Source of the DNA: Synechococcus sp. GreenBA-s
Lineage (GTDB): Bacteria; Cyanobacteriota; Cyanobacteriia; PCC-6307; Cyanobiaceae
Assembly (NCBI RefSeq): GCF_024345855.1
Contig: NZ_JAGQBX010000010.1
Location: 1 to 61,377 of the forward strand
Direction: 5' to 3'
Length of the DNA: 61,377 nucleotides
This document shows, piece by piece, positions 23,094 through 31,914 of the stretch. The number at the start of each line of letters is the position of its first letter. The stretch's first letter is position 1. Position numbers and translations under genes: made by a program. Under the pieces are notes generated by a model. That model saw only the letters and a program-made list of their open reading frames with translations, made no database searches and had not been told where the DNA came from.

Positions 23094-25627
23094 TGACCAC
23101 GACAGCCACACTCTATGAGCGTATCTCTCTGAGATGTAACGAGGAAGAGCATAGCTATTTAGACCTTCTTGGCGATGGTGCAGTTGTCAGTGAAGGCAGG
23201 CACTTGCTGAGCTTGGCAGATCAGATTGCTGCTTACATGGCGGTCCATCTTGCTGGGCATCGTGTGGTGATCTGCCTGGATCAGTGCAGCACCTTTATGC
23301 CAGTGTTCTGGGCGTGTCTGCGCGCTGGGCTCACGGCGATCCCTGTCACTTTGGCCGCATCCGGTGCCCGTGCCAGTGGCCGTGAGTTGCAGGAGCTGCG
23401 GCAACTGTTGGAGCAGGCCGGTCCAGTGGCGATTGTGGTGGATGAGCTGAGTGCTGGCCTGGAGACTTTGCTTGGGGCCACCAGTAGGGTTCGGTGGCTT
23501 CCCTTCTCGCGGTTGATCGCGGCAGCTGTACCTTCGCAACCTCTGAACCAGCAGGACGCTGCAGTGGCGTTTGCCCTTCAGACCTCAGGCACCACAGGCG
23601 AATGCAAGTATGCAGCTTTTTCCGGTGATTGGTATGACTATGAAGTCAGCAATCCGCGTCGTGTTCTTGCGTTATTCCCGTTGGGATCGTCCACCGGTAT
23701 TGGCTACGCCTATGCCCTCAGTCGACTCTCCGCGTATCTGCCATTGCGAGAAGCGGTCCGTGATCCGGATCGCTTGTTTGCCGCTATTGAGGCCTATCAG
23801 ATTGAGGCAGTGATTATGCCTCCAGTCATGGTTTCTGTGTTGTTGCGCTACCTTGCGACTTCATCTGGGCCACTGACCCGCCGTGATCTCAGCAGCCTGA
23901 TCAAGCTGAATATTGGCAGCAGCACGATTCCCTTGGAGGCTGTTGAGCAGTTGGGCCAGCTGCTGCGGCCGTGGGGGGCTCCAGACAATGTTATTCATTT
24001 TGCCTATGGCCTAACGGAGACTGGAGGAGTCGCCTACGGCCCCTACCGTGGTCTTGCTGAGCACCGTCATCCTCACGGTCTGCGAATTGGCCCTGTTTCT
24101 TCTGGGGTGAACGTCGCTATCGGGTGTCAGGATGTTGGAGAGCCTGGCCCAATCACCGTGCAGAGACCCTTCACCTTTTTGGGTTATCTCAGCACTGTTG
24201 CTTCGGCTGGCTGGACGCTCTCGCCATTTGAAAGTGGTGCCGATTGGTTTGAGACGGGTGATCTCGGACTGCTCGACGATGATGGGCTCGTTCTAACAGG
24301 TCGCCTGAAAGACACGATCGTTCTGAATAGTCGTAAGACGTCGCTGGCGGCCATTGAGCGGTTTGTGGCTGAAACTACGCCTGATCTCTTCGATGTCGTT
24401 GTGGCCTGCGCTGGCCCTGGTGAATCCCTGGTGTTGTTTGTGGTGCTTGCACCTCATGCTGCTTCCCTGACGCTGGAGCAACTGCAGGCGACTCTGTCGC
24501 AGCCGATCCAGCGTGAATTTGGAGTGCCCCTGAGTCAGCTTGTCCTGAAAGAGGCAGGGGAAATCCCTCGCACGGCTACAGGGAAAATCCGAAAACTAGA
24601 GCTTGTTGCGAATCTTGCTGACCTAGTTCCTTCGCCGACTGAGTCTTCGCCTCGGCTCCAGGTGGATGCTTCCTTGGAGCAGCAACTCTTCGCTGCCATC
24701 CGTCAGCATTCAGCTGCGTTCAGGTCTGGTGATGGTCACCAGCCGATCTCCAGTTTTGGCATCGACTCGCTGGCTCTGGCTCAGATCATCGGTAGCGTTG
24801 AGAGATCGTCTGGGATCCGTTGCCGCTTGGAGGCGTGTCCTCCAGATCCGACGATCCACCAACTGGCGGAGCTCTTTGCCGCTCCTGTGGGGCCAGTAGG
24901 TGAGGCAGAAGCTCCATCCCAGGGCATTGCCGACCTCGATCAATTGATGGTGGATGTCAGCCGGTTCCCTCTGCGAACGGCGCTGGCTCACCAGATCCAG
25001 GCAGCCAACGTGCAGCTCAGCGGTGAGCCGGTTGGCCCCGATCGGGTTGTACGGCTCTTCAACGGCAACGCAGCAGGCGTCCCAGTGGTGCTTGTGGGTC
25101 AGCTGTCTGGAAGTATGGTGGCAAACTTCGCGGCCGAACTCTCTGATCACCCTTTGTATTATCTCAGGGTGCTCCACGACTACGCTAGTGCTGCGAACCA
25201 AGACTATCTTGCCTGCTGTTATCTAGATTGGCTGGAGGCTTGCCTTCCTGAGTGCAATCCAGTGGTCGTTGGCTTTTGCCTTGCGGGTCGGTTGGCGCTG
25301 GATCTGTCTCGTCAGATGTGGCACCGTCAGCGTGCCCCGCGACTGTGCGTCTTGATGGATTGGAACGTGGGACGCTATTCTTCTCGTGATGTCTATAAAG
25401 GCGTCACGATCTATCACGTGCACGACTGCTATCATCGCGGATCTCTTGAAAAGCGCCAGGAAATCAAGGCTTCGCTCACGAAGCTGACGCCCAACGTCTT
25501 GATGGCTTTCTGGGGGGCAAAGCGTGATCAGTCTGACCAAGACTATGTTGACTGGCCTGCCACTCAGCAGATCCTGATTAATATCATGCGTCATCAAGCT
25601 GTTCAGCCTGTCCTGGCAGCTGTTTGA
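23090..25627 (+). CDS. NRPS-like protein: adenylation, carrier and Cys-thioesterase domains
   Basis: An 845-residue three-domain enzyme. Adenylation domain, residues about 5-505: TSGTTG at 165-170, AYGLTETGG, WFETGDLGLLDDDGL, and the catalytic Lys499 in TATGKIRK. The A4 region is PLGSSTGIGYAYA with no FDxS-like Asp, so a simple alpha-amino acid substrate is unlikely and an acyl or aryl acid is more plausible. Carrier domain, about 525-600, with phosphopantetheine Ser560 in FGIDSLALAQ. Thioesterase-like domain, about 650-845, where the nucleophile elbow reads GFCLAG: Cys730 replaces Ser; Asp757 (VLMDW) and His776 or His778 could complete the triad. Starts are GTG 23090 or ATG 23093, both overlapping the HExxH gene stop. 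It seems to activate a carboxylic acid, hold it as a thioester and transfer it. Confidence 0.85.
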   Translation: MMTTTATLYERISLRCNEEEHSYLDLLGDGAVVSEGRHLLSLADQIAAYMAVHLAGHRVVICLDQCSTFMPVFWACLRAGLTAIPVTLAASGARASGRELQELRQLLEQAGPVAIVVDELSAGLETLLGATSRVRWLPFSRLIAAAVPSQPLNQQDAAVAFALQTSGTTGECKYAAFSGDWYDYEVSNPRRVLALFPLGSSTGIGYAYALSRLSAYLPLREAVRDPDRLFAAIEAYQIEAVIMPPVMVSVLLRYLATSSGPLTRRDLSSLIKLNIGSSTIPLEAVEQLGQLLRPWGAPDNVIHFAYGLTETGGVAYGPYRGLAEHRHPHGLRIGPVSSGVNVAIGCQDVGEPGPITVQRPFTFLGYLSTVASAGWTLSPFESGADWFETGDLGLLDDDGLVLTGRLKDTIVLNSRKTSLAAIERFVAETTPDLFDVVVACAGPGESLVLFVVLAPHAASLTLEQLQATLSQPIQREFGVPLSQLVLKEAGEIPRTATGKIRKLELVANLADLVPSPTESSPRLQVDASLEQQLFAAIRQHSAAFRSGDGHQPISSFGIDSLALAQIIGSVERSSGIRCRLEACPPDPTIHQLAELFAAPVGPVGEAEAPSQGIADLDQLMVDVSRFPLRTALAHQIQAANVQLSGEPVGPDRVVRLFNGNAAGVPVVLVGQLSGSMVANFAAELSDHPLYYLRVLHDYASAANQDYLACCYLDWLEACLPECNPVVVGFCLAGRLALDLSRQMWHRQRAPRLCVLMDWNVGRYSSRDVYKGVTIYHVHDCYHRGSLEKRQEIKASLTKLTPNVLMAFWGAKRDQSDQDYVDWPATQQILINIMRHQAVQPVLAAV

Positions 25628-25629
25628 TC

Positions 25630-26727
25630 ATGGGCTCTGGCCCTCGTGTTCTTGTTATCTCACCGAGTACTGAGGGCTGGTTTCTTCCCTGTCTGTTTAC
25701 GCAGGCAGGCTGGAGTTGTGATGTCGTCAGTCTTTCCGGCGTCTTTGCAGCTAGCAGTCATGTCCGTGCCCTGCATCGTGCCCGCGGGCCTGAGGAGCTT
25801 GCAGGTCTTGCCTTGCATTTGCATACTCAGGTTGAGCCTTATGACTGGGTAGTTCCCGCGAGTGACGATGTTCTTGGAGAGTTGTGCTTCCGATCACTTC
25901 TGGATCAACGTTTCCTGTCGTTGTTGCCAGTTGATGCTGCGGCTGCTCGACATCATCTTTTTTCCAAGATCAATTTCAGTCGCGCCCTGGATCTCTATGG
26001 TTTGCCGACGCCTCGATGGTCGATCGCCACGAGTTCTGGTGATGCCTTGCGCCGGGCTGAGGAGCTTGCCTATCCCTGCTTTCTGAAGCGGGATCGCTCG
26101 TCTGGTGGAAAGGGGACCTTTCACTGTGGCCAGGCTGCGGAGCTAGAGGCGGCTGCGGGCCGGCTTGCTGGTTCACCGTTCCTGATGCAGCAGGCCATTA
26201 CTGGTGAGCTCTGGAGTGTTGAGGCTCTTTATTGGCATACAAAGCTGAAGGCATTCTCCTTGAGCACCTTTGTGGCTACGACGTCTTCTTTTGGCCCGTC
26301 GGTGGAGCGTCGTTATGGGGCGGGCTCTGAGGTGATGCCAGGTGTCCTGCCGTTGTTGGAGGGGTTGGGGCGTGCTCTTTCTGCTCACGGATGGGCCAAT
26401 ATCTCCCTGGTTAAGGATGCTGCTGATGGCCATCTCTATTTCATTGAGGCCGACTTGCGCCCCAATGCCTGGATTGCGCTTGATCAGTATCTTGGTGGTG
26501 ACTTTGCCTGCGCCATCTCAAGTCTTCTGGGACCATCGTCTCCTGGGCCTAAGCAGTGTTACCTTGATACGATTGCCAGTCCACTCGCTGTGGCGCACTT
26601 TCAGCGTCTTGTGCAGATTGGTGCTTCTCCGGAGCGGATCCAGCAGGCGATGACCATGCGCCCTGATGAGTCCGACATGTTCTATGGGGAGCTGATTCGG
26701 AATCGCTTCTATGCTCCTCTAGTATAG
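25630..26727 (+). CDS. ATP-grasp carboxylate-amine/hydroxyl ligase
   Basis: A 365-residue ATP-grasp protein. The N-terminal Rossmann-like part opens PRVLVISPSTEGWFLPC; SKINFSRALDLYGLPTP is the usual lead-in to the grasp fold; the phosphate-binding loop is FLKRDRSSGGKG (residues about 151-162); LMQQAITGELWSVEALY binds the nucleotide; and FIEADLRPNAW (about 272-281) supplies the metal-binding Glu and Asn. Such enzymes make an acyl phosphate and join it to an amine or hydroxyl. The ATG at 25630 starts two bases after the preceding stop, so the gene is tightly coupled to the NRPS-like gene. Possible acceptors include Glu side chains of the GEGG motifs, but substrate is unknown. It ends 3 nt before a convergent glycosyltransferase gene. 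Confidence 0.82.
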   Translation: MGSGPRVLVISPSTEGWFLPCLFTQAGWSCDVVSLSGVFAASSHVRALHRARGPEELAGLALHLHTQVEPYDWVVPASDDVLGELCFRSLLDQRFLSLLPVDAAAARHHLFSKINFSRALDLYGLPTPRWSIATSSGDALRRAEELAYPCFLKRDRSSGGKGTFHCGQAAELEAAAGRLAGSPFLMQQAITGELWSVEALYWHTKLKAFSLSTFVATTSSFGPSVERRYGAGSEVMPGVLPLLEGLGRALSAHGWANISLVKDAADGHLYFIEADLRPNAWIALDQYLGGDFACAISSLLGPSSPGPKQCYLDTIASPLAVAHFQRLVQIGASPERIQQAMTMRPDESDMFYGELIRNRFYAPLV

Positions 26728-26730
26728 TTG

Positions 26731-28425
26731 TCACTCGGGCTTATCTCCTGCCTTCCGACTAGCTTCTGCAAGCCATTGCCTGGTGTGTTGGTTGACGTGG
26801 GGGAGGTAGGGATAGCGGGATGGTGTGCGTAATGTTTCCCTGAATGAGTCGATTCCCAAGAGTTCCAGTGTGCTTAGGACTTCAGGGGAAGGCCTGTAGA
26901 GGACGACGGTTTGCTTGCGGTCTATTGCGGGCACGACCCACTTCTTGAGGGTCTGCCGCTGGCTGTCGTCTCCTGATGGCAATACCAATACCATGCTGCC
27001 CTTGGGAAGGGCCTGGCTGAATGACAGCAGGCGCAGGAGGTAGCCTTCGGAAACGATGAGTGGGCTTTCGGTTTGGTGTAGCGCGTTTGCCACCAAAGTC
27101 TGATCCATATTTCCTAGCTTGCTCCACCAGCCAGGCGCGACAGAGGCCTTCAGTTGTGAGCTCAGGTTGAGCAGCAGCCAGCCGGCTAGGATCAGCGCTG
27201 CAAGACGATTCCATCGCACACGTTCTTGGGGCGACTGGCTGCGGTTGTTGGGGCGAGGTGCCAGTCCGCCAACGACGGCAAGTTGCACAGCCAGATAGCC
27301 AGGGAGTGAATAGCGGGCAATGGCTGAACGGCAACCACCCATGCTCAGATCTGTGAGGATCAGAGGCAACACTGAGCAGCCCAGCAGTGTGATCAAGATG
27401 GCGGCGGGTTGATGGTTGGAACGCCTGATCACGATGGCAAAGGCCCAAGCCGTCACTGCGGTGGCAGTGACGACGATCGCGAGTCGGCCAACACTGGCCA
27501 TGATCCCATCGCCTGTGATCAAGCGACCACCTGGATCCAGATCAATCCATAGTCGTGCGAGGTTCAGACCCCAATTCCAGAGGAGGAGGGGAAATGGCAG
27601 ATCGGTGCCCGTCCAAAGATTCGTGCCCTGGCGCAACATCGCTCCATGGGCCGCTGCCCAGAGCCATGGAGAGAAGGCCAGAAATGCGGTGAAGCTGGCA
27701 AGAGTGAGTGCTCGCCACCGCTTCCGCCAGGGAGGGAGAAGCAGAGGCAGCAGGGCAAAACCGGCGACAGGAAAGACTGAAAAGAGGTGGGTGTAGAGCA
27801 GCGCTATGCACAGGATGCAATAGATCAGCCAGTCTCTGCGCCGATGCAGGTGCTCCGCGCGCACAAGCGCCCATGTGCAGGCAACCAGCAGCAGGGCCCA
27901 GAGGCTGTACTGCCGGAGTTCGGCAGCGTAGAGCGTGTGAAAAGGACTCAGAGCGATTGCCGTCGCTGCCAGGAGGCTGGTTCTCCTGTTGCCCCATAAT
28001 TCCCAGGCCAGGGCGGCAGTGGCTGGAATCAGCAGAAGCCCGAACAGAGCTGGTAGTAAGCGCTGGCCAGAGAGGGACGCCCCGACGATCTGTCGCCAGC
28101 TCCGGGCTGCCAGAAAAAACAAGGGTGGGTGTTCAGGTGCTTCCTGCGCCAGGACGCGCATCATGTCCGATGCTGTACGTCCTGGCCGTGGCGTGAGGTG
28201 GGCTTGCCAGGAGGTCGCCGGGTGCGGTTCTCCATCTGCCAGTTGTTGCTTGACCAGGCCGAATGAGCTGCCAGAGATGCGCAGTGCGCTATAGATCTCA
28301 TCGCCACCCAGTGGTTTTGTGCCCAGAAAAGGTAGGCGTAGCAGTCCCGCCAGGAGGATGATCAAGAGGAGTACCGACAGGCTCCTGGTCGCTGTCAGCA
28401 TGCGGTCTGGCTGTCGGCGTCCCAT
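26731..28425 (-). CDS. GT39-family-like polytopic glycosyltransferase (mannosyltransferase/ArnT type)
   Basis: A 564-residue membrane protein with roughly 9-11 hydrophobic segments after a short cytoplasmic start (SVLLLIILLAGLLRLPFLG is the first). The first outer loop has GGDEIYSALRISG, where the Asp-Glu pair is the expected catalytic acidic motif of GT-C enzymes using polyprenyl-phosphate sugars. Later loops include HPPLFFLAARSW and AELRQYSLWALLLV, which are typical of PMT/ArnT-like proteins. They add sugars on the outer face of the cytoplasmic membrane. Start ATG 28425 (alternative 28401). The frame extends far upstream through the previous gene in a different frame, which is not coding. 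It follows the sulfotransferase-GT2 gene by 8 nt. Confidence 0.8.
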   Translation of the reverse strand: MGRRQPDRMLTATRSLSVLLLIILLAGLLRLPFLGTKPLGGDEIYSALRISGSSFGLVKQQLADGEPHPATSWQAHLTPRPGRTASDMMRVLAQEAPEHPPLFFLAARSWRQIVGASLSGQRLLPALFGLLLIPATAALAWELWGNRRTSLLAATAIALSPFHTLYAAELRQYSLWALLLVACTWALVRAEHLHRRRDWLIYCILCIALLYTHLFSVFPVAGFALLPLLLPPWRKRWRALTLASFTAFLAFSPWLWAAAHGAMLRQGTNLWTGTDLPFPLLLWNWGLNLARLWIDLDPGGRLITGDGIMASVGRLAIVVTATAVTAWAFAIVIRRSNHQPAAILITLLGCSVLPLILTDLSMGGCRSAIARYSLPGYLAVQLAVVGGLAPRPNNRSQSPQERVRWNRLAALILAGWLLLNLSSQLKASVAPGWWSKLGNMDQTLVANALHQTESPLIVSEGYLLRLLSFSQALPKGSMVLVLPSGDDSQRQTLKKWVVPAIDRKQTVVLYRPSPEVLSTLELLGIDSFRETLRTPSRYPYLPHVNQHTRQWLAEASRKAGDKPE

Positions 28426-28433
28426 GGCTGTTC

Positions 28434-31106
28434 TCAGGCGCCGGATTCGGCCATCGGCAACCTCAGCCAGGGATGGCGGGCCTGCAGGAGTCGGCTGAGG
28501 CGCCGCACCTCCAGGTGCGTTTTGGTGGCCAGCATCGAATGGCCATGGCAGTGGTAACGGGCGAGCCGCTGGGGGCAGAGCACGCCGTGGAAGCCGGCAT
28601 CGATTAGCTGGCACCAGAAGTCGTAGTCCTCCCAGCCTCCGGGGATGTGGGTGTAACCGCCCACCTGGGCCCAGGCCTGGCGGCGCACCAAGGCCATGGC
28701 GTCGATCACGTTGGTGGCGAGGAAGTGATTGCGCTGCCAACTCAGGGGCTCGATCGCACTGCTGCGCCCGAGCACTGTTTCTTCGGGAACCACCTCCACC
28801 AGCGGGTGCACCACGCCGGCCGTTGCCGGTGCTGAGCGGGCCACCCGCAGGCACTGGGTCACCGCCTCGGGCAGCAGCGTGTTGTCGGCGTCGAGCACGA
28901 AGCACCAGGGTGAGCGAGCGGCGGCGAAGGCCGTGTTGCGGGCGGCGGCGAGGCCCGCATTGCCCGGGTGGCGCAGCAGCAGGCTGCGGGTGAAGCGCTG
29001 GCCGTGGCGCTCCAGCCAGGCCAGCACGCGCCGCTCGCCGCCGTCGCTCGAGGCGTCGTCCACCACCACCAGCTCCAGGGCGACGAGGCTCTGCTGGCGC
29101 ACGCTGTCGAGGGCGGCCTCGATGCGGTCGCCGTAGTTGTGCAGGCTGATGCAGACGGCGGCCTCGCCCAGGCCATCGCCCTGCTCCCAGAGGCTCTCGG
29201 CGGCTGGGGTGGGCGTCTGGCAGGGCTCCGGTGCTGGACAGCCGGCCTGCCGCCAGGCCAGCTCCGCCTGCAGGGAGGGGATGCTGATCTCGCCGAGGAA
29301 GGTCTGGGGCGGAAGCCAGCCAGCCGGGGGGGCATCGGGTGGCCGCAGGAGGGTCCAGCCCCACAGGTCCAGCTCCTCCCGGCTGGGATGAAAGCGCACC
29401 AGCTGCAAGCCGATGGTGTTGCAGGCCTGCAGCCAGGCCGCCAGCAGTCGCGCCTGTTCGGGGCCGTCCAGCCGCAGCCGATCGAAGCCGGGAAGTCCCC
29501 AGCAGGGAGGCTGGAGCTGGCGTTCCCAGTCTTCGCCGCCGCTACCGAGGCAGAGGAGCTGTCCACCTACTCCCGTGAGGCTCTCTGGTGCTGGCAGGCC
29601 CAGTTGCTGGGCGATGGCCTCCCCATCCCCAGGTTGGTCCAGCCAGCCATTCGTCTGGCCCGTGGTGAGCCGGCAGGCCCGCACCCCCAGGCGCCGCAGC
29701 AGACCCACCTGGGTGGGATCAGGATCGAACACCAGCTCCAGCCGTGTCAGGCGCTCCAGTTGCCCCTGGGCGGTGCTCTCTTCCAGGGACTGGAGATGAA
29801 TCCCCAGCCAGCCTCGACGCTCCGGGCTGTCGGCGGCTGGGAGTTCCAGCGGCTCCAGGCCTTGGAGCAGCTCCCAGGTCCTGGGGTGCAGAGCCAGCGG
29901 CAGGTGTTGAAGCCAGGCCTGCAGCGGCCAGGACGTCCAGTCCCTTCCCCAGGCCAGGATCCGGCCGGCGGCCGGTCTGTCGGGGGTCGTCGCTGCGCCG
30001 GCATCCGGCGGCGACTGCAGCAGGGGGAAGGCCGAGGCGGGGGCGGCTGCCAGGTAGGCCTGGTCGATGGTGGTGGGGCCGCTCCACTGGCACCAGTTCT
30101 CCAGCTGGCGTCGACCCAGGGCCTGGTGTTGGCCGTGCAGTGCCAGAGCGGCCGCCCCCCAGGGATGGCTCGCGGGATCGGGGCCGGTGTCGTCCCCCGG
30201 TGCTCCGGCGATTGCACCGGCTCCGGGGCCGTGGCGCAGCGCCGCCAGGGGCAAGGCGATCGGCAGGGGTGCGCTGGCCAGCTCCGCCTCCAGGGCGCCG
30301 CGCTCCAGCTGGCCATCGGCCACGGCCAGCAGCTGGCGCTCCAGGCGCCGCAGGCGGGGATGGATCGGCACCAGTCGCTGCAGACTGCGCAGGCTGCGGC
30401 GATGTTCGGGGCGCACCTGGGTCAGGGCGAGGCGGGTTTCCTCGGGGCTGGGGTCGGTGCCCCGGCAGAACCGCACCAGTTCTTGCAGCTGGCGTTCGGG
30501 GCCGCCCTGGCCCGAGGGCTCGAACCAACGGCCGTAGTGCAGGGGATGCAGGGGCAGGCCCTGGCTGTCGAGCAGCGCCTGCAGGGTGTGGCGCCACCAG
30601 AGCTGCTGGGCCCGCCAGGCGGTCATGCCGGCGCTCAGGCGGTCGCGGCGCAGCAGCGAGGTGGACACCTCCCGGGGATCCCGCAGGCAGAGCACCACCT
30701 TCAGGGGCAGGCCCAGGTCGTGGGCCACCCGCCGCCAGAGGGGCAGCAGCAGGCTGGTGCGGGGATCCTTGATCGCCCAGGGGCCGCTGTGGCGGGCCAT
30801 CTCGCCGGCCAGCAACGCGTGCAGCTGCTCCACCGTCTGCTCACTGGCGGGGTGGTCGCGCCAGTTCAGCGGCAGGGGCAGAACGCCCTTCTGACTTGGC
30901 CACCAGCGGTCCAGGTCAAGCAGCAGTTGCTCCTGCAGGGCGGTGATGTCGCTGCGCTCGAAGTAGCCCTCAGGGTTGTGGTGATCCGCGTCGATCAGCT
31001 CACCCGGCACGGGAACCCCCACCTGGGGCAGCAGGGACCCGAGCAGCGAGGTGCCGCTGCGGTGCATCCCCACCACCAGGATCAGGGTCTGGGGCGTGCC
31101 GGCCAT
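28434..31106 (-). CDS. sulfotransferase-GT2 glycosyltransferase fusion
   Basis: The 890-residue protein begins with a sulfotransferase: LILVVGMHRSGTSLLGSLL (residues 8-26) is the PAPS 5'-phosphosulfate loop, and WAIKDPRTSLLLPLW plus VVLCLRDPREVSTSLLRR are the 3'-phosphate site, ending near residue 260. A middle stretch of about 380 residues (roughly 265-640) has no family I recognise. Residues about 645-890 form a GT2 domain: AAVCISLHNYGDRIEAALDSV, VVVDDASSDGGERR, HPGNAGLAAARNTAF, FVLDADNTLLPEA and GGWEDYDFWCQLIDAG. One chain could therefore both add a sugar and sulfate it. It is the middle gene of a three-gene minus-strand operon. Confidence 0.85.
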   Translation of the reverse strand: MAGTPQTLILVVGMHRSGTSLLGSLLPQVGVPVPGELIDADHHNPEGYFERSDITALQEQLLLDLDRWWPSQKGVLPLPLNWRDHPASEQTVEQLHALLAGEMARHSGPWAIKDPRTSLLLPLWRRVAHDLGLPLKVVLCLRDPREVSTSLLRRDRLSAGMTAWRAQQLWWRHTLQALLDSQGLPLHPLHYGRWFEPSGQGGPERQLQELVRFCRGTDPSPEETRLALTQVRPEHRRSLRSLQRLVPIHPRLRRLERQLLAVADGQLERGALEAELASAPLPIALPLAALRHGPGAGAIAGAPGDDTGPDPASHPWGAAALALHGQHQALGRRQLENWCQWSGPTTIDQAYLAAAPASAFPLLQSPPDAGAATTPDRPAAGRILAWGRDWTSWPLQAWLQHLPLALHPRTWELLQGLEPLELPAADSPERRGWLGIHLQSLEESTAQGQLERLTRLELVFDPDPTQVGLLRRLGVRACRLTTGQTNGWLDQPGDGEAIAQQLGLPAPESLTGVGGQLLCLGSGGEDWERQLQPPCWGLPGFDRLRLDGPEQARLLAAWLQACNTIGLQLVRFHPSREELDLWGWTLLRPPDAPPAGWLPPQTFLGEISIPSLQAELAWRQAGCPAPEPCQTPTPAAESLWEQGDGLGEAAVCISLHNYGDRIEAALDSVRQQSLVALELVVVDDASSDGGERRVLAWLERHGQRFTRSLLLRHPGNAGLAAARNTAFAAARSPWCFVLDADNTLLPEAVTQCLRVARSAPATAGVVHPLVEVVPEETVLGRSSAIEPLSWQRNHFLATNVIDAMALVRRQAWAQVGGYTHIPGGWEDYDFWCQLIDAGFHGVLCPQRLARYHCHGHSMLATKTHLEVRRLSRLLQARHPWLRLPMAESGA

Positions 31107-31135
31107 GCCGTGGGGATGAGGCGAAGCCGCCCAGC

Positions 31136-31744
31136 CTACGGAAGCTGGCCGGGATGCTCCGCTGGGCCGTACACCTGCCGCTCCCAGGCACTCCAGCGCG
31201 GGTTCGCGGCGGCGATCCGCTCCAGGTCGGCGGCCGTGAAGCCCGGCGCCTGGCTCCCGACGGGACGGCTGTTCTCGCGTGGGAGCTGGCTGAAGGCGGC
31301 GGTCCCCGCCGGGAGTAGGGGCAGCAGGTTCCGGTTCAGATCCGTGGCCAGGTGTTCGAGCCGCAGGGCCGTAACCCGCTCATCCACCTCGAAGTACTGC
31401 AGCCACCAGTCGGCGGCCACCCAGGTGCCCCCCAGCCGCAGCGAGTAGCTGAGGCCGCTGCGTACCGGGGCGAAGTCCAGATCGGGCAGGCCCATGTGGC
31501 GGCGCTTGTGCTGCCAGTCGCTCACCAGCCAGTCGGTCAGGCGGCGGGCGGTGATGAAGCGGCGGCGGCCTTCGGCCCGCCAGCTGGCCCGGCTTTCGCG
31601 CAGGGGCACCGAGTCGTGCTTGGCGGGAATGTCGTCGGGGTCCACGGCGATGCCGGGGATGGCGCGATCGAGGAACAGGCGGTTCATCGAGGTGCCGCCG
31701 GTTTTCGGCAGGTGCAGCCAGAGGAAGGAATCGGCCACGATCAT
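31136..31744 (-). CDS. small sulfotransferase-family protein
   Basis: A 202-residue protein opening with LWLHLPKTGGTSMNRLFLD, the PAPS-binding loop of carbohydrate sulfotransferases (PF03567-like), followed by SRASWRAEGRRRFITARRLTDWLVSDW, where Arg residues would contact the 3'-phosphate. It is shorter than typical members (about 230-280), and the C-terminal part (AADLERIAAANPRWSAWERQVYG) is standard for the family end, so the deletion is internal rather than terminal. It is first in an operon with the sulfotransferase-GT2 fusion (29-nt gap) and the GT39-like gene. Activity is likely but the substrate is unknown. Confidence 0.75.
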   Translation of the reverse strand: MIVADSFLWLHLPKTGGTSMNRLFLDRAIPGIAVDPDDIPAKHDSVPLRESRASWRAEGRRRFITARRLTDWLVSDWQHKRRHMGLPDLDFAPVRSGLSYSLRLGGTWVAADWWLQYFEVDERVTALRLEHLATDLNRNLLPLLPAGTAAFSQLPRENSRPVGSQAPGFTAADLERIAAANPRWSAWERQVYGPAEHPGQLP

Positions 31745-31914
31745 GGTGGTGCGGCCTGCAGGAGGATGGGGTCCAGGGCGGGCGGATCCCTGGCGAGAGA
31801 TCCGTGGCTGAGGCCCCCAGGCTTAGCCGAGTGTGGCCCCGTCGTGGGTGGTCTCCATCACGTCAGCCGCAGACCCTGGCGGTAGGGTCTGGTCGCTGCG
31901 AGGGATGCACAGGG

